Assembly (NCBI GenBank): GCA_016868665.1
Contig: VGGK01000006.1
Coordinates: 22,536 to 86,535 of the forward strand
DNA length: 64,000 nucleotides
From: Chlorobiota bacterium
GTDB lineage: Bacteria > Bacteroidota > Chlorobiia > Chlorobiales > Chlorobiaceae
Direction of reading: 5' to 3'
Position numbers and translations under genes: made by a program. The notes under the pieces are model-generated. The model ran no database searches. It was given only the letters and a program-made list of their open reading frames with translations, and had not been told where the DNA came from. Positions within the stretch are counted from its first letter, which is position 1, and every line of letters begins with the position of its first letter. Of the stretch, positions 33,772 through 43,763 are shown piece by piece.

Positions 33772-35241
33772 TCAGACAAGTTTTTCTGCAAGGAACATCC
33801 TGGCTCTTTCCATCGGGATCCTCTCCTGCGCCGCGCTGTCGCGGTAACGTACGGTGACGGTCTGGTCTTCAAGAGTCTGGTGATCGATGGTAAAGCAGAA
33901 CGGCGTACCTATTTCATCCTGACGACGGTAACGTTTTCCGATAGATGCCGCATCGTCGTATTGCACCATGAATGCCGAGGACAGTTCACTGCGGAACTGC
34001 TCGGCCTTTTCACCCATCTCGCCTTTTTTGACGAGTGGAAGCACGGCCGCCTTTACCGGAGCCACTTTCGGCGACAGCTTCAGCATGACGCGGGGCTCGC
34101 CGTCCACCACATCTTCGCTGTACGAATCTGAAAGCAGCGCGAGAAAGAGCCGGTCGCATCCCGAAGATGTTTCCACCACATATGGAATATAGCGTTCATT
34201 GGTCGTCTGGTCGATATACTCCATGTTCTTGCCGGAGTACTGCTGGTGCTGGCTCAGGTCGAAATCGGTCCGCGAATGGATTCCCTCGATCTCCTCGATG
34301 CCGAAAGGAAACTCGAACTTGATGTCGTAAGCGAGGTCGGCATAGTGTGCCAGTTTGTCGTGCTTGTACCAGTGGAGCTTTCCCGGCGTGATGCCGAGGG
34401 CGTCGATATACCAGTTGAAACGCTCCTCGCGCCAGGCCTCGAACGCTTCGATCTGTGTGCCGGGCTTCACGAAGTACTGCATCTCCATCTGTTCGAACTC
34501 CACCATCCTGAAAATGAAGTTGCCCTTCACGATCTCGTTGCGGAACGCCTTGCCAATCTGCGCTATGCCGAACGGCACCTTCATGCGCGACGATTCCCGG
34601 ACGTTATGGAAGTTGACGAAAATGCCCTGTGCGGTTTCAGGACGCAGGTAGACGATTCCTGATGTGTCGGCGACGGCTCCCATGTTGCACTGAAACATCA
34701 GATTGAACTGGCGCACTTCGGTCCAGTCTCCGGAGCCGGTGTCCGGAGCTTTGATCGCTTCGGCAACGATCAGTTCGTAGAGCGCCCTGTTCGGGTCAGG
34801 TGCGCCGGAGGCGGCTTCATAGACGATCTGAACCTGTTCGGCTTTCTCGCTTTTTCCTTCTCTGCGAAGTTTTTCGATATGGTTCTCGATCAGGTGATCC
34901 GCCCGGTAGCGCCGCTTGGTAGTGCGGTCGTCGATCATCGGGTCGTTGAAACTCGCCACATGGCCGGATGCTTCCCATACAGTCGGATTCATCATGATCG
35001 ACGCATCGATACCCACGATGTTTGCATGGCTGCGGGTCATCGAGTTCCACCATAGATCCTTGATATTTTTTTTCATTTCGCTGCCGAGGGGGCCGTAATC
35101 GAAGCAGGAGGAAAGCCCGCCGTAAATTTCCGACGACGGAAATATGAAACCGCGGCGTTTTGCCAGCGAAACCAGTTTATGCATCACTTTATCAGGCGGC
35201 AGGTTGACGTTCTGCACGCGTGTTTCTTCGGAATAGCTCAT
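33772..35241 (-). CDS. glyS: Glycyl-tRNA synthetase (dimeric, class II)
   Basis: About 489 residues from the ATG at 35241 (MSYSEETRVQNV); an upstream in-frame start at 35313 would add 24 residues without family similarity. The N-terminal block RRGFIFPSSEIYGGL is typical of the eukaryote/archaea-type dimeric enzyme. Class II motif 2 is FGIAQIGKAFRNEI and motif 3 lies in SSGCDRLFLALL. It charges tRNA-Gly. Confidence 0.94.
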   Translation of the reverse strand: MSYSEETRVQNVNLPPDKVMHKLVSLAKRRGFIFPSSEIYGGLSSCFDYGPLGSEMKKNIKDLWWNSMTRSHANIVGIDASIMMNPTVWEASGHVASFNDPMIDDRTTKRRYRADHLIENHIEKLRREGKSEKAEQVQIVYEAASGAPDPNRALYELIVAEAIKAPDTGSGDWTEVRQFNLMFQCNMGAVADTSGIVYLRPETAQGIFVNFHNVRESSRMKVPFGIAQIGKAFRNEIVKGNFIFRMVEFEQMEMQYFVKPGTQIEAFEAWREERFNWYIDALGITPGKLHWYKHDKLAHYADLAYDIKFEFPFGIEEIEGIHSRTDFDLSQHQQYSGKNMEYIDQTTNERYIPYVVETSSGCDRLFLALLSDSYSEDVVDGEPRVMLKLSPKVAPVKAAVLPLVKKGEMGEKAEQFRSELSSAFMVQYDDAASIGKRYRRQDEIGTPFCFTIDHQTLEDQTVTVRYRDSAAQERIPMERARMFLAEKLV

Positions 35242-35393
35242 GGTTGTTCGTGAAATGTGGAAAAATTCTTCCGGTGATCCGGTTTCAGGTAAATAAAACA
35301 AAGAATATAACAAACCAAGGGGGATTAATCAGCGGGCGACATTCCCTCTCTCGGCGCCGGACGCTGTCGTATCTGTGGTTAGGATGTTATATT

Positions 35394-36365
35394 ATGTACA
35401 GAACGGGATCATACGGAATAGAGCGCTCGATTGCGGCGTCACATTCACAAGTTCGCATCATGATTGACAGGCACCGACATTCCATGATCGAAGCGGGGCT
35501 CAGGAGCGCCGATGCGATGATGATGGACGAGGACAAGATCTGGTCGCGGTACAGCGACGACAAAGTGGATATCGGCGAGCGGCTCGCAAAAGTTATCAGA
35601 ACGCTCAGCGTTGCCAATCCACTCAAAAAACCGCTGAGGGCGCTCTCCATTGGTTCCAGTACGGAACCGCAGTTCCGAATCTTCGAAACCGCTTTTCGCG
35701 GGGGACTCTACCTGTTCGATATCGATTCCCGGGCCATGGCCGTCGTCAGCGATAGGGCTTCCCGACAGCATACCGCGCATGTAAGGGCGATCATAGGGGA
35801 TTTCCGAGAGGTTTTTTCGGATCCTGTGGAGGTTGACCGCTTTTTTACCGATACTCTTGACAGGCGGAAACTCGACCTTATAGCCTTTCACCATTCGCTT
35901 TACTATTGCGAAGCCGCGGAATGGGCGTTGCTTTTCGAATACATCTGCAGACGTCTGCTCGCCCGTAAAAGCGCTGTGCACGCTGTTCTCATGGCCGCTT
36001 CAAGCAGCAACAGGATGACGACGACATGGCTTTACAACCACTTTGCCGGTAAATATTTCGGGATACGCAACGATCAGAGCCTTGCGACGTTTAAAAAGCA
36101 ACTCGAACAGCAGCCCGCATTTCGTAACGACCAGATTCTTCTCGATACAAGCCGGGTGCGATTTTTCGTTGACGATTTCGGGAAATTCATGAAAGTCGTC
36201 TGGATGATCATGCTCTATCCGGGCGTCCACCGGTACGATGCCCGTCAGAAAGAGGAGATCGTGGAATTTGTCTACGACACATTCTGGAGCGCCCGGCAGC
36301 CGCTTTTACAGCTGCAGCATCATCTTGTCGTCTACCGGGGAATAGGATTCAGAGGTCTGATCTGA
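35394..36365 (+). CDS. Putative SAM-dependent methyltransferase-like protein
   Basis: About 323 residues from ATG 35394. The central part has a class I methyltransferase-like pattern: LRALSIGSSTEPQFRIFE could be motif I and YLFDIDSRAMAVV the acidic loop, followed by LDLIAFHHSLYYCE in the motif IV position. The canonical Gly-rich GxGxG is not clear (GSSTEP), so catalytic activity is uncertain. The N terminus is basic and helical. No named family is recognised. It is divergent from glyS and convergent with clpS. Confidence 0.5.
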   Translation: MYRTGSYGIERSIAASHSQVRIMIDRHRHSMIEAGLRSADAMMMDEDKIWSRYSDDKVDIGERLAKVIRTLSVANPLKKPLRALSIGSSTEPQFRIFETAFRGGLYLFDIDSRAMAVVSDRASRQHTAHVRAIIGDFREVFSDPVEVDRFFTDTLDRRKLDLIAFHHSLYYCEAAEWALLFEYICRRLLARKSAVHAVLMAASSSNRMTTTWLYNHFAGKYFGIRNDQSLATFKKQLEQQPAFRNDQILLDTSRVRFFVDDFGKFMKVVWMIMLYPGVHRYDARQKEEIVEFVYDTFWSARQPLLQLQHHLVVYRGIGFRGLI

Positions 36366-36374
36366 AAGTGGGGG

Positions 36375-36680
36375 CTATCCGGTCTGGATTTCGGTTTTAA
36401 GGGCGATTTCCTCCAATACGGCGCTGACATAGATGCATCGTTCGATACTGCCGGCAAATACGATAGCCAATCCTCTGGAGTGAACTTCCCAGGTGATTTT
36501 TTCAGCTTTCGACCTGCTGCAGTTAATCGCCTTTATGATCTGAAAGATCACTTCGTCGAATGAGTGATCTTCATCGTTGAAGAGTACGACCCGGTAAGCA
36601 TCGAGCGGCGTCGTACCCGCAATTTCTTCATCCCTGAACGTTTCCGGGGTATCTGATGCCTCGATCCAGTTGCTGAACAT
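36375..36680 (-). CDS. clpS: ATP-dependent Clp protease adaptor ClpS
   Basis: A 101-residue adaptor. The core has [20 protein letters not shown] with the N-degron pocket residues (Asn-Asp-Asp/Glu and His region), then [19 protein letters not shown] and a helix with [12 protein letters not shown]. It delivers N-end-rule substrates to ClpA(C)P. The gene stands alone between a methyltransferase-like gene and the LD-carboxypeptidase. Confidence 0.9.
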   Translation of the reverse strand: MFSNWIEASDTPETFRDEEIAGTTPLDAYRVVLFNDEDHSFDEVIFQIIKAINCSRSKAEKITWEVHSRGLAIVFAGSIERCIYVSAVLEEIALKTEIQTG

Positions 36681-36739
36681 GGCTCTGGTTGGTATTCTTC
36701 GATCTGTTGCGTCGTTCTGATACTATACGATTTTGCCGG

Positions 36740-37687
36740 TTATCCGGCAATCGCAGGCTCGATTGCCAGAAGATTGAATGATGTGTCGGATATCTCCATC
36801 CGGCAGCGGACCCCGACAGGGATGGTCATGAGATTTCTGATATGTCCGTATGAGAGCCCACGCATGACTGGAACGCAGCTTTTCGTATGCGCGGTGTAGT
36901 AGTTGAAGACTTTCTCAAGACGCGCATCGTCAGCGCTTTCTCCCGGTTCATGACTGAACTGCCCGAACAGGATTCCCCGACAGTCGGCGAGCAAGCCGGC
37001 ATTTTCCAGGTGGGCAAGCATCCGGTCTATTCTGTAGGCCGGTTCGTTGATGTCTTCAACAAAAAGCAGGGTATCGCCGAACGCAGGCATATAGGGCGTG
37101 CCGATCATTGACGAAAGCACCGAGAGGTTGCCGCCAATGAGCCGTCCTTCGGCCGCTCCTTTTCTGATGCAGGTAACCGCATGGCTTTCATGGTTCCTGA
37201 ACGTCCGGGCATGGGACGGTGATGTCAGCATTCCCCAGAAATGCTCTTCGGTATAGGGCGAAGGGCCGTGCAGTTCGGTGGCAAGCATCGGTCCGGAAAA
37301 ACTGATCAGGCCTGTTTTCGAAAAGACGGCCAGAGAGAGTGCCGTGATATCGGAATAGCCGACAAGAATTTTGGGATTTTCGGCAATGATACGGTAGTCG
37401 ATTTTATTAAGCAGCCTCGATGCTCCGGCACCGCCTCGCAGGCATATGATCGCCCTGACTTCCGGATCTTCAAACATGGCATGCAGGTCATGAAGCTTTT
37501 CTTCGTCAGCAATTGCCGGATCTGTGTCTATACGGTTGAGGTGAACAGAGGGTTTTACCCTGTAACCGTTTTTTTCAATATACGTTACCGCCTGCCGGAT
37601 TTTTTCGGGGTATGCGCTGTGTGATGATGGAGAGATGAGCCCGATGGTGTCTCCCCGGCGCAGGGCTTTCGGTACAAGCGTTCTCAT
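36740..37687 (-). CDS. LD-carboxypeptidase (peptidase S66 family)
   Basis: A 315-residue hydrolase. The N-terminal block is GDTIGLISPSS. The nucleophile Ser lies in VGYSDITALSLAV, preceded by LRGGAGASRLL. The catalytic Glu is in LFVEDINEPAYRIDRML, and the His in GLSYGHIRNLMTIPVG. Family members trim murein tetrapeptides to tripeptides in cell-wall recycling or cleave peptide antibiotics. It is read from just after the atpDC terminator. Confidence 0.88.
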   Translation of the reverse strand: MRTLVPKALRRGDTIGLISPSSHSAYPEKIRQAVTYIEKNGYRVKPSVHLNRIDTDPAIADEEKLHDLHAMFEDPEVRAIICLRGGAGASRLLNKIDYRIIAENPKILVGYSDITALSLAVFSKTGLISFSGPMLATELHGPSPYTEEHFWGMLTSPSHARTFRNHESHAVTCIRKGAAEGRLIGGNLSVLSSMIGTPYMPAFGDTLLFVEDINEPAYRIDRMLAHLENAGLLADCRGILFGQFSHEPGESADDARLEKVFNYYTAHTKSCVPVMRGLSYGHIRNLMTIPVGVRCRMEISDTSFNLLAIEPAIAG

Positions 37688-37694
37688 TTGAAGT

Positions 37695-37736
37695 GAAAAA
37701 AAATCAGCAGCACAGCGGCTGCTGATTTTTTTTATG
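37695..37736 (-). terminator. Strong (bidirectional) terminator after atpDC
   Basis: AATCAGCAGC (37702-37711) pairs perfectly with GCTGCTGATT (37718-37727) around a 6-base loop, with an A-run on the left and a T-run on the right. Read leftward it ends the atpD-atpC transcript and separates it from the S66 peptidase gene. Confidence 0.9.
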
Positions 37737-37748
37737 AAAGGTATTGAA

Positions 37749-38015
37749 TCAGGCGATACTTTCTGTAAGCAGAATAGCCTTGTTTCCGCTCACCTCGAAA
37801 AATCCGTCCCTGATGGCAAAGCTTTTCTCGCTTTTGTCGGCAAGCACCAGCTTTACATTGCCTTGTTTCAGCGCGGCAAGCAGAGGAGCATGATTTTTCA
37901 TGACCTGGAAAAGGCCGTCAAGTCCCGGTGCCGTAACGCTGTATATCTCTCCGGAAAAGAAGAGTTGCTGGGGCGTTACGATGTCAATATCAAACCCTTT
38001 ATCGGAATTCGCCAT
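37749..38015 (-). CDS. atpC: F1-ATPase epsilon subunit (short form)
   Basis: An 88-residue protein equal to the N-terminal beta-sandwich of epsilon only: [40 protein letters not shown] and [16 protein letters not shown]. The usual two-helix C-terminal inhibitory domain (about 45-50 residues) is missing, and the stop is followed directly by the terminator, so it is not a frameshift remnant by eye. It lies 16 bases downstream of atpD. Confidence 0.9.
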   Translation of the reverse strand: MANSDKGFDIDIVTPQQLFFSGEIYSVTAPGLDGLFQVMKNHAPLLAALKQGNVKLVLADKSEKSFAIRDGFFEVSGNKAILLTESIA

Positions 38016-38031
38016 GGTTAATCAGTGGTTA

Positions 38032-39453
<1,422 letters not shown>

Positions 39454-39522
39454 TCAAACGTTTGTTCGGCAGCGTTTCTGTCGCTTGTATGTTGCTTCGC
39501 TTCTGAAACTTAACCGGATGCG

Positions 39523-39595
39523 AGCCACCTGCGGGACTCGAACCCACGACCTACTATTTACGAAACAGTTGCTCTACCAACTGAGCTAAGGTGGC
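39523..39595 (-). tRNA. tRNA-Thr (anticodon CGU)
   Basis: A 73-base cloverleaf on the minus strand. The acceptor arm GCCACCT pairs with AGGTGGC, and the D arm has AGCTCAGTTGGTAGAGC. The anticodon stem ACTGT/ATAGT carries the loop TTCGTAA, so the anticodon is CGT (reads ACG). The T arm is GTGGG-TTCGAGT-CCCGC. No CCA is encoded. All stems close, with one G-T pair in the anticodon stem and one in the T stem. Confidence 0.96.
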
Positions 39596-39755
39596 GTTGG
39601 CTTGCCAAAAATAAAGCCGAAATATAGCTTATTCGACAAAGAATAGCAAAGATATAATAAGGGATGCCGATACTCTTTTAAAAAACGCAGGAACAGTATG
39701 TTAAAAGTCGTCTGATACCTATATTTGAGTTTTTAAAGGATTATAAAGCGATACG

Positions 39756-40298
39756 ATGATGATGAAAAGCATGAAATTCCCTGTCGAAAAAGCTCTTGCC
39801 ATGGTGGCACTGATGCTTGTGTTAATTGTCGGCGCGGCATCAGCCGCTCCTTCCGCCATTGCGCCGTCATTCTCCGGAACAGGTCTTGACGGACGCCGGA
39901 TTTCTTCCGGGCAGCTGTCAGGAAAGGCATATATCGTGAATTTTTTTGCATCATGGTGTCCTCCCTGCAGAGCGGAAATCCCGGATATGGTGGCACTGCA
40001 GAACGCATACAAAGCGAAGGGGTTCACATTCGTCGGCATAGCGGTCAACGAAAACGACGAGTCGATGAAAAAATTCATAAAATCGAACGGCATTACTTAT
40101 CCCGTCATGATGGCCGACCAGAAGATCGTGAGCGCATACGGCGGGTTTGTCGAAGGAGGACTTCGTGCAATACCGACATCCTTCGTCGTCAACAGGTCAG
40201 GGAATATAATACGGGTGGTTCCGGGAGCAAGAAGCAAGGCCGATTTCGAGAAAATGATTGTAGAGGCTCTGAAGCCATCGGTGAAAACCCTCAAATAA
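39756..40298 (+). CDS. TlpA-like periplasmic thiol-disulfide oxidoreductase
   Basis: A 180-residue protein, with a signal peptide or anchor at about residues 10-31 ending AASA. The thioredoxin fold has the active site FFASWCPPCRAEIPD with Cys68 and Cys71, and the cis-Pro loop GLRAIPTSFVVNRSG. It probably keeps periplasmic cysteines reduced, for instance heme-binding apocytochromes; that substrate is inference. It is monocistronic and followed by a strong terminator. Confidence 0.87.
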   Translation: MMMKSMKFPVEKALAMVALMLVLIVGAASAAPSAIAPSFSGTGLDGRRISSGQLSGKAYIVNFFASWCPPCRAEIPDMVALQNAYKAKGFTFVGIAVNENDESMKKFIKSNGITYPVMMADQKIVSAYGGFVEGGLRAIPTSFVVNRSGNIIRVVPGARSKADFEKMIVEALKPSVKTLK

Positions 40299-40384
40299 CC
40301 TGACGGGAATGATCCCCACCAATCCGGATCCCGGCAATGTACAAGAGCGCTTAAAGCCGGTTTCACATAGATGTTATCATGCAT

Positions 40385-40420
40385 GTCCGCAGTACGGGTC
40401 GACTGCGGACTTTTTTTTTA
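40385..40420 (+). terminator. Rho-independent terminator after the tlpA-like gene
   Basis: GTCCGCAGT (40385-40393) pairs with ACTGCGGAC (40402-40410) around an 8-base loop, followed by nine T. It lies 23 bases before pckG and isolates it from the tlpA-like gene. Confidence 0.9.
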
Positions 40421-40442
40421 ATTCTCTATAACAAGGACGATC

Positions 40443-42308
40443 ATGAGCACAGTGCAGATTAATCCCCCGGATTTTGTGAAAAATTCCAAACTGCTCCAGT
40501 GGGTACAGGAAACGGCAGATCTCTGCAGGCCGGATTCCGTATACTGGTGCAACGGGAGCCAGGAAGAGTACGATATTCTTTGCAGTCAGATGGTGGAAAG
40601 CGGCACCTTCATCAGACTTTCCGACGAAAAGCGTCCTAACAGTTTCCTCTGTCGATCTGATCCGAGCGATGTGGCGCGCGTGGAGGACAGAACCTACATC
40701 TGCAGCATCCGTCGTCAGGATGCAGGACCGACCAACAACTGGGTGGCCCCCAAAGAGATGAAAGAGACCCTGCGCGGACTTTTCGACGGCTGCATGCAGG
40801 GCCGAACCATGTACGTCATTCCCTTCAGCATGGGTCCTCTTGGTTCGCCTATTGCGCACATCGGCATCGAGATAACCGATTCGCCCTATGTTGTCACGAA
40901 CATGCGCATCATGACCCGAATGGGCAGCAAGGTGCTTGAAATCCTCGGCGACAGCACAGATTACGTTCCCTGCCTGCACTCGGTCGGCGCTCCGCTTCAG
41001 CCCGGACAGCAGGATGTTCCCTGGCCATGCAACGACAGGAAATATATCGTGCACTTTCCTGAAGAACGATCCATTATTTCCTTCGGCAGCGGTTATGGTG
41101 GCAACGCACTGCTCGGCAAAAAGTGCTTTGCGCTTCGTATCGCGTCTTCGATGGCTCGCGATGAAGGATGGCTTGCCGAACACATGCTTATCCTCGGCGT
41201 GGAATCTCCCGAAGGCGAGAAGACCTATGTTGCGGCGGCGTTCCCGAGTGCCTGCGGAAAAACCAATTTCGCCATGCTGATTCCTCCGCAGGGTTTCGAA
41301 GGCTGGAAAGTCACGACAATCGGCGACGATATCGCATGGATAAAGCCAGCCAAAGACGGTCGTCTTTACGCCATCAACCCCGAATACGGCTTTTTCGGCG
41401 TTGCTCCCGGAACATCCGATAAATCCAATCCGAATGCGATGGCGACGCTTCACAGGAACTGCATATTCACCAATGTCGCAATGACTCCCGACGGCGACGT
41501 CTGGTGGGAAGAGATGACCGACACGCCTCCTGCCGAACTGATCGACTGGCAGGGCAATCCCTGGACTCCGGGATGCGGACGTCCGGCAGCTCATCCGAAT
41601 GCCCGGTTCACCTCTCCGGCCAGTCAATGTCCCGTTCTTGATGAGGACTGGGAAAATCCTGCAGGGGTACCGGTCAGCGCATTCATCTTCGGCGGTCGCC
41701 GCGGCGACACGGTCCCGCTTGTCTACCAGTCGGCAAACTGGAATTCAGGAGTATACCTTGCCGCAACCATGGGTTCGGAAAAAACAGCTGCGGCAGCCGG
41801 CAAGATCGGCGATGTTCGCCGAGATCCCTTCGCCATGCTGCCCTTCTGCGGATATCACATGGGCGACTACTTCAACCACTGGCTGCATATCGGCAGAACG
41901 CTTTCCGAACTGCCGAGGATTTTCGGCGTCAACTGGTTTCGCAAAGACGAGAACGGAAAGTTCCTCTGGCCGGGATTCGGCGAGAACATGCGGGTGCTCA
42001 AATGGATCGTTGATCGCGTTCATGGCAGGGCCGGCGCCGTCGAGAGCCCTCTGGGCTGGATGCCGAAGTACGATACCCTCGAGTGGGACGGTCTGGATTC
42101 GATGACTCCGGAGAAGTTTTCGAAGCTCATGTCGGTTGACCGTGAGGCATGGAAACGGGAGCTGCTTTCGCATGAGGAGCTTTTCGAAAAGATCTACGAT
42201 CGCCTTCCGAAAGAGTTTTCACATATCCGCGAACTGATGCTTTCGACACTCTGGATGTCCCCAGAACACTGGTCGCTGGCTCCGGAACGCTACTCTGCCG
42301 AACACTGA
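40443..42308 (+). CDS. pckG: Phosphoenolpyruvate carboxykinase (GTP)
   Basis: A 621-residue GTP-type PEPCK. Key motifs: the substrate-binding [13 protein letters not shown], the P-loop [13 protein letters not shown] with the hyper-reactive Cys, the Mn/GTP site region [11 protein letters not shown], and [15 protein letters not shown]. It interconverts oxaloacetate and PEP. In this organism type it may work in either direction around the reductive TCA cycle. It is closed by a terminator at 42341. Confidence 0.96.
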   Translation: MSTVQINPPDFVKNSKLLQWVQETADLCRPDSVYWCNGSQEEYDILCSQMVESGTFIRLSDEKRPNSFLCRSDPSDVARVEDRTYICSIRRQDAGPTNNWVAPKEMKETLRGLFDGCMQGRTMYVIPFSMGPLGSPIAHIGIEITDSPYVVTNMRIMTRMGSKVLEILGDSTDYVPCLHSVGAPLQPGQQDVPWPCNDRKYIVHFPEERSIISFGSGYGGNALLGKKCFALRIASSMARDEGWLAEHMLILGVESPEGEKTYVAAAFPSACGKTNFAMLIPPQGFEGWKVTTIGDDIAWIKPAKDGRLYAINPEYGFFGVAPGTSDKSNPNAMATLHRNCIFTNVAMTPDGDVWWEEMTDTPPAELIDWQGNPWTPGCGRPAAHPNARFTSPASQCPVLDEDWENPAGVPVSAFIFGGRRGDTVPLVYQSANWNSGVYLAATMGSEKTAAAAGKIGDVRRDPFAMLPFCGYHMGDYFNHWLHIGRTLSELPRIFGVNWFRKDENGKFLWPGFGENMRVLKWIVDRVHGRAGAVESPLGWMPKYDTLEWDGLDSMTPEKFSKLMSVDREAWKRELLSHEELFEKIYDRLPKEFSHIRELMLSTLWMSPEHWSLAPERYSAEH

Positions 42309-42340
42309 GGTCATTCGGGTTCAACAGCTGATCGTCATAC

Positions 42341-42370
42341 GCGCAGGAGAGCTCTCTCCTGCGCTTTTTT
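42341..42370 (+). terminator. Rho-independent terminator after pckG
   Basis: GCGCAGGAGA (42341-42350) pairs with TCTCCTGCGC (42355-42364) around a 4-base loop and is followed by six T. It lies 33 bases after the pckG stop. Confidence 0.92.
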
Positions 42371-42837
42371 CTTTCATTCCCCCCGTTTATCGTTTACGGC
42401 TTTTTTCTTCGACCTTCGGTATAGCGTTTTCCCGACAGAAGATTTTATAGCTCGAAATTCCATGTTCTCGGCGGAACCGGCATGGCTTGCGACACAGGCA
42501 ACCCGGAAGTTATGAACAATCAGGCAACACCGGGCATGATGGAGGATGGATCGTCGGAAATAGATATAGGCATCCACGGACGGCACCCTGACGTCAGTCT
42601 TGATTTCGGAGGTATGACAACCGGTTCGGATGGAGGCCCCTGTTGGATGCCGTCGCTTTCATTCATGCACAGGGACGGGACTTTCTCTCTCCGCCCGGAA
42701 GTCGGCATGGGCCGCCTGATGCTTCCGATTGCAATGCTGGTCATCCGGGACAAGATCAGTTGCCTTCCTGCTGTGTTTCACTTCAGAAGCGGAGAAGAAC
42801 CGGGATCGGAACGTGAGGAACCTCATCCAGAATTATC
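42371..42837. other. Gap between pckG and dodecin; one doubtful rightward frame
   Basis: An open rightward frame from 42482 (or an internal ATG near 42539) to 42880 would encode up to 132 residues, with a run like LSFMHRDGTFSLRPEVG and normal-looking third-base usage. It has no convincing ribosome site, runs through the dodecin terminator hairpin and resembles no family I know. I do not call it a gene. No RNA gene or repeat is seen. Confidence 0.3.
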
Positions 42838-42880
42838 AACAGAAACGGCGCCGCTGAGGAGCCGTTTCTGTTATTTCTGA
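42838..42880 (-). terminator. Stem-loop downstream of the dodecin gene
   Basis: AACAGAAACGGC (42838-42849) pairs perfectly with GCCGTTTCTGTT (42861-42872) around an 11-base loop. It lies 21 bases past the dodecin stop when read leftward. The T-rich flank is weak in both directions. Confidence 0.7.
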
Positions 42881-42892
42881 TATCTGGACAGC

Positions 42893-43105
42893 TCAGTTCT
42901 CGTCGAGTGTAAAGCCGATTTTGACGGTAACCTGCCAGTAAGCGACTTTCTGCTCCTCGACATGGCAGCGGGTTTCGACGATTTCTACCCAACGGATATG
43001 CCGGATGGTCTCTGCCGCTTTTGCCACAGCATTGTTGACGGCTTCCTCGATGCTGGTCTGCGATGATCCGACGATCTCGATTTTTTTATAGATGTGAGCG
43101 CTCAT
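42893..43105 (-). CDS. Dodecin family flavin-binding protein
   Basis: A 70-residue protein with the dodecin pattern: [20 protein letters not shown], a helix, then [20 protein letters not shown] and [11 protein letters not shown]. The Trp near the middle ([10 protein letters not shown]) sits where dodecins stack their flavin. Dodecins form hollow 12-mers that store or buffer flavins. It is monocistronic, with a hairpin terminator downstream. Confidence 0.9.
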   Translation of the reverse strand: MSAHIYKKIEIVGSSQTSIEEAVNNAVAKAAETIRHIRWVEIVETRCHVEEQKVAYWQVTVKIGFTLDEN

Positions 43106-43360
43106 GATTGTTCTGTTTTACATGGTTATCGGTTGTATCGTGCGGTTGGCGTAGAGGACGCATAACGCGCAAGAATACATGAAAATAGGGATCTGCAGCG
43201 GAAAAAATTCCCTTTGCCACCGTTTTTTTAAACAGTATTCATTCGGCAAAGGCTTTGACGGCATGTTAAGGTTATTATTGACAGTGGGTTAACCGATGTG
43301 CTCCCTGGAATAAAAAAGTTTTCTTGAGGCAGATTTAATTTGGGAGTGTCAGTTTCATGT
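43106..43360. other. Intergenic upstream of dodecin
   Basis: A 255-base non-coding stretch. CCTTTGCC (43211-43218) and GGCAAAGG (43245-43252) form a perfect 8-bp inverted repeat with a 26-base loop. A TTGACA word lies at 43278-43283, possibly a -35 element for rightward transcription. No gene is supported. Confidence 0.35.
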
Positions 43361-43392
43361 ATTATTATATAACCACTCAGTTATATAATAAT
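43361..43392. promoter_or_regulatory. AT-rich dyad operator upstream of the soe-like operon
   Basis: The best copy of the motif. TTATATAAC (43365-43373) and GTTATATAA (43380-43388) are perfect inverted repeats with the 6-bp spacer CACTCA, and symmetry extends to 13 bp on each side (ATTA and TAAT flanks). It lies about 370 bases before the soeBC start. The same geometry occurs before soxY, tusA and the ABC/CODH operon. Confidence 0.72.
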
Positions 43393-43763
43393 ACGCTCAT
43401 TGTGAGCTTGTCTGAAAAAAGCTCCGGTGTGGTATGCGGATATGCTCAGTTATCGGTCGATATGCAGAGATGCCCGAGGGCATTGGCGCTGTCGGGGACA
43501 GCATGCTGCAGCAAAACCGGAAAGGATCGCTGCATATGGAGCGATTTGTCGCTCTATGTGCGCTTCGGTCGGGATGGATTCCTGCCGGAAACACATGCGT
43601 CTGATGCTTCGGATTTCGAGTCTTGAGAGGAGAAGGTTCGATTCCGGAGACTGACGGGACTGTGCGGGACTCTTCCATTCCGACCTTGATATTAGGCAGA
43701 CGGTGGCGCTTTCATCGAGAAGCATGCTGTCATTGGCTCTCATCAACAAGATAGTATCAGTTC
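43393..43763 (+). other. Long leader between dyad and soeBC
   Basis: About 370 bases without a convincing gene. Short open frames on both strands have no family match and no clear ribosome site. If the promoter sits at the dyad, this is an unusually long 5' leader, or it hides a small gene or RNA. I see no known riboswitch, including no recognisable molybdenum-cofactor motif. Confidence 0.3.

Noticed and set aside
42482..42880. Possible 132-residue gene between pckG and dodecin
   Set aside because: No ribosome site or family match, and the frame runs through the hairpin that follows dodecin. Kept only as a doubtful note in the gap entry.
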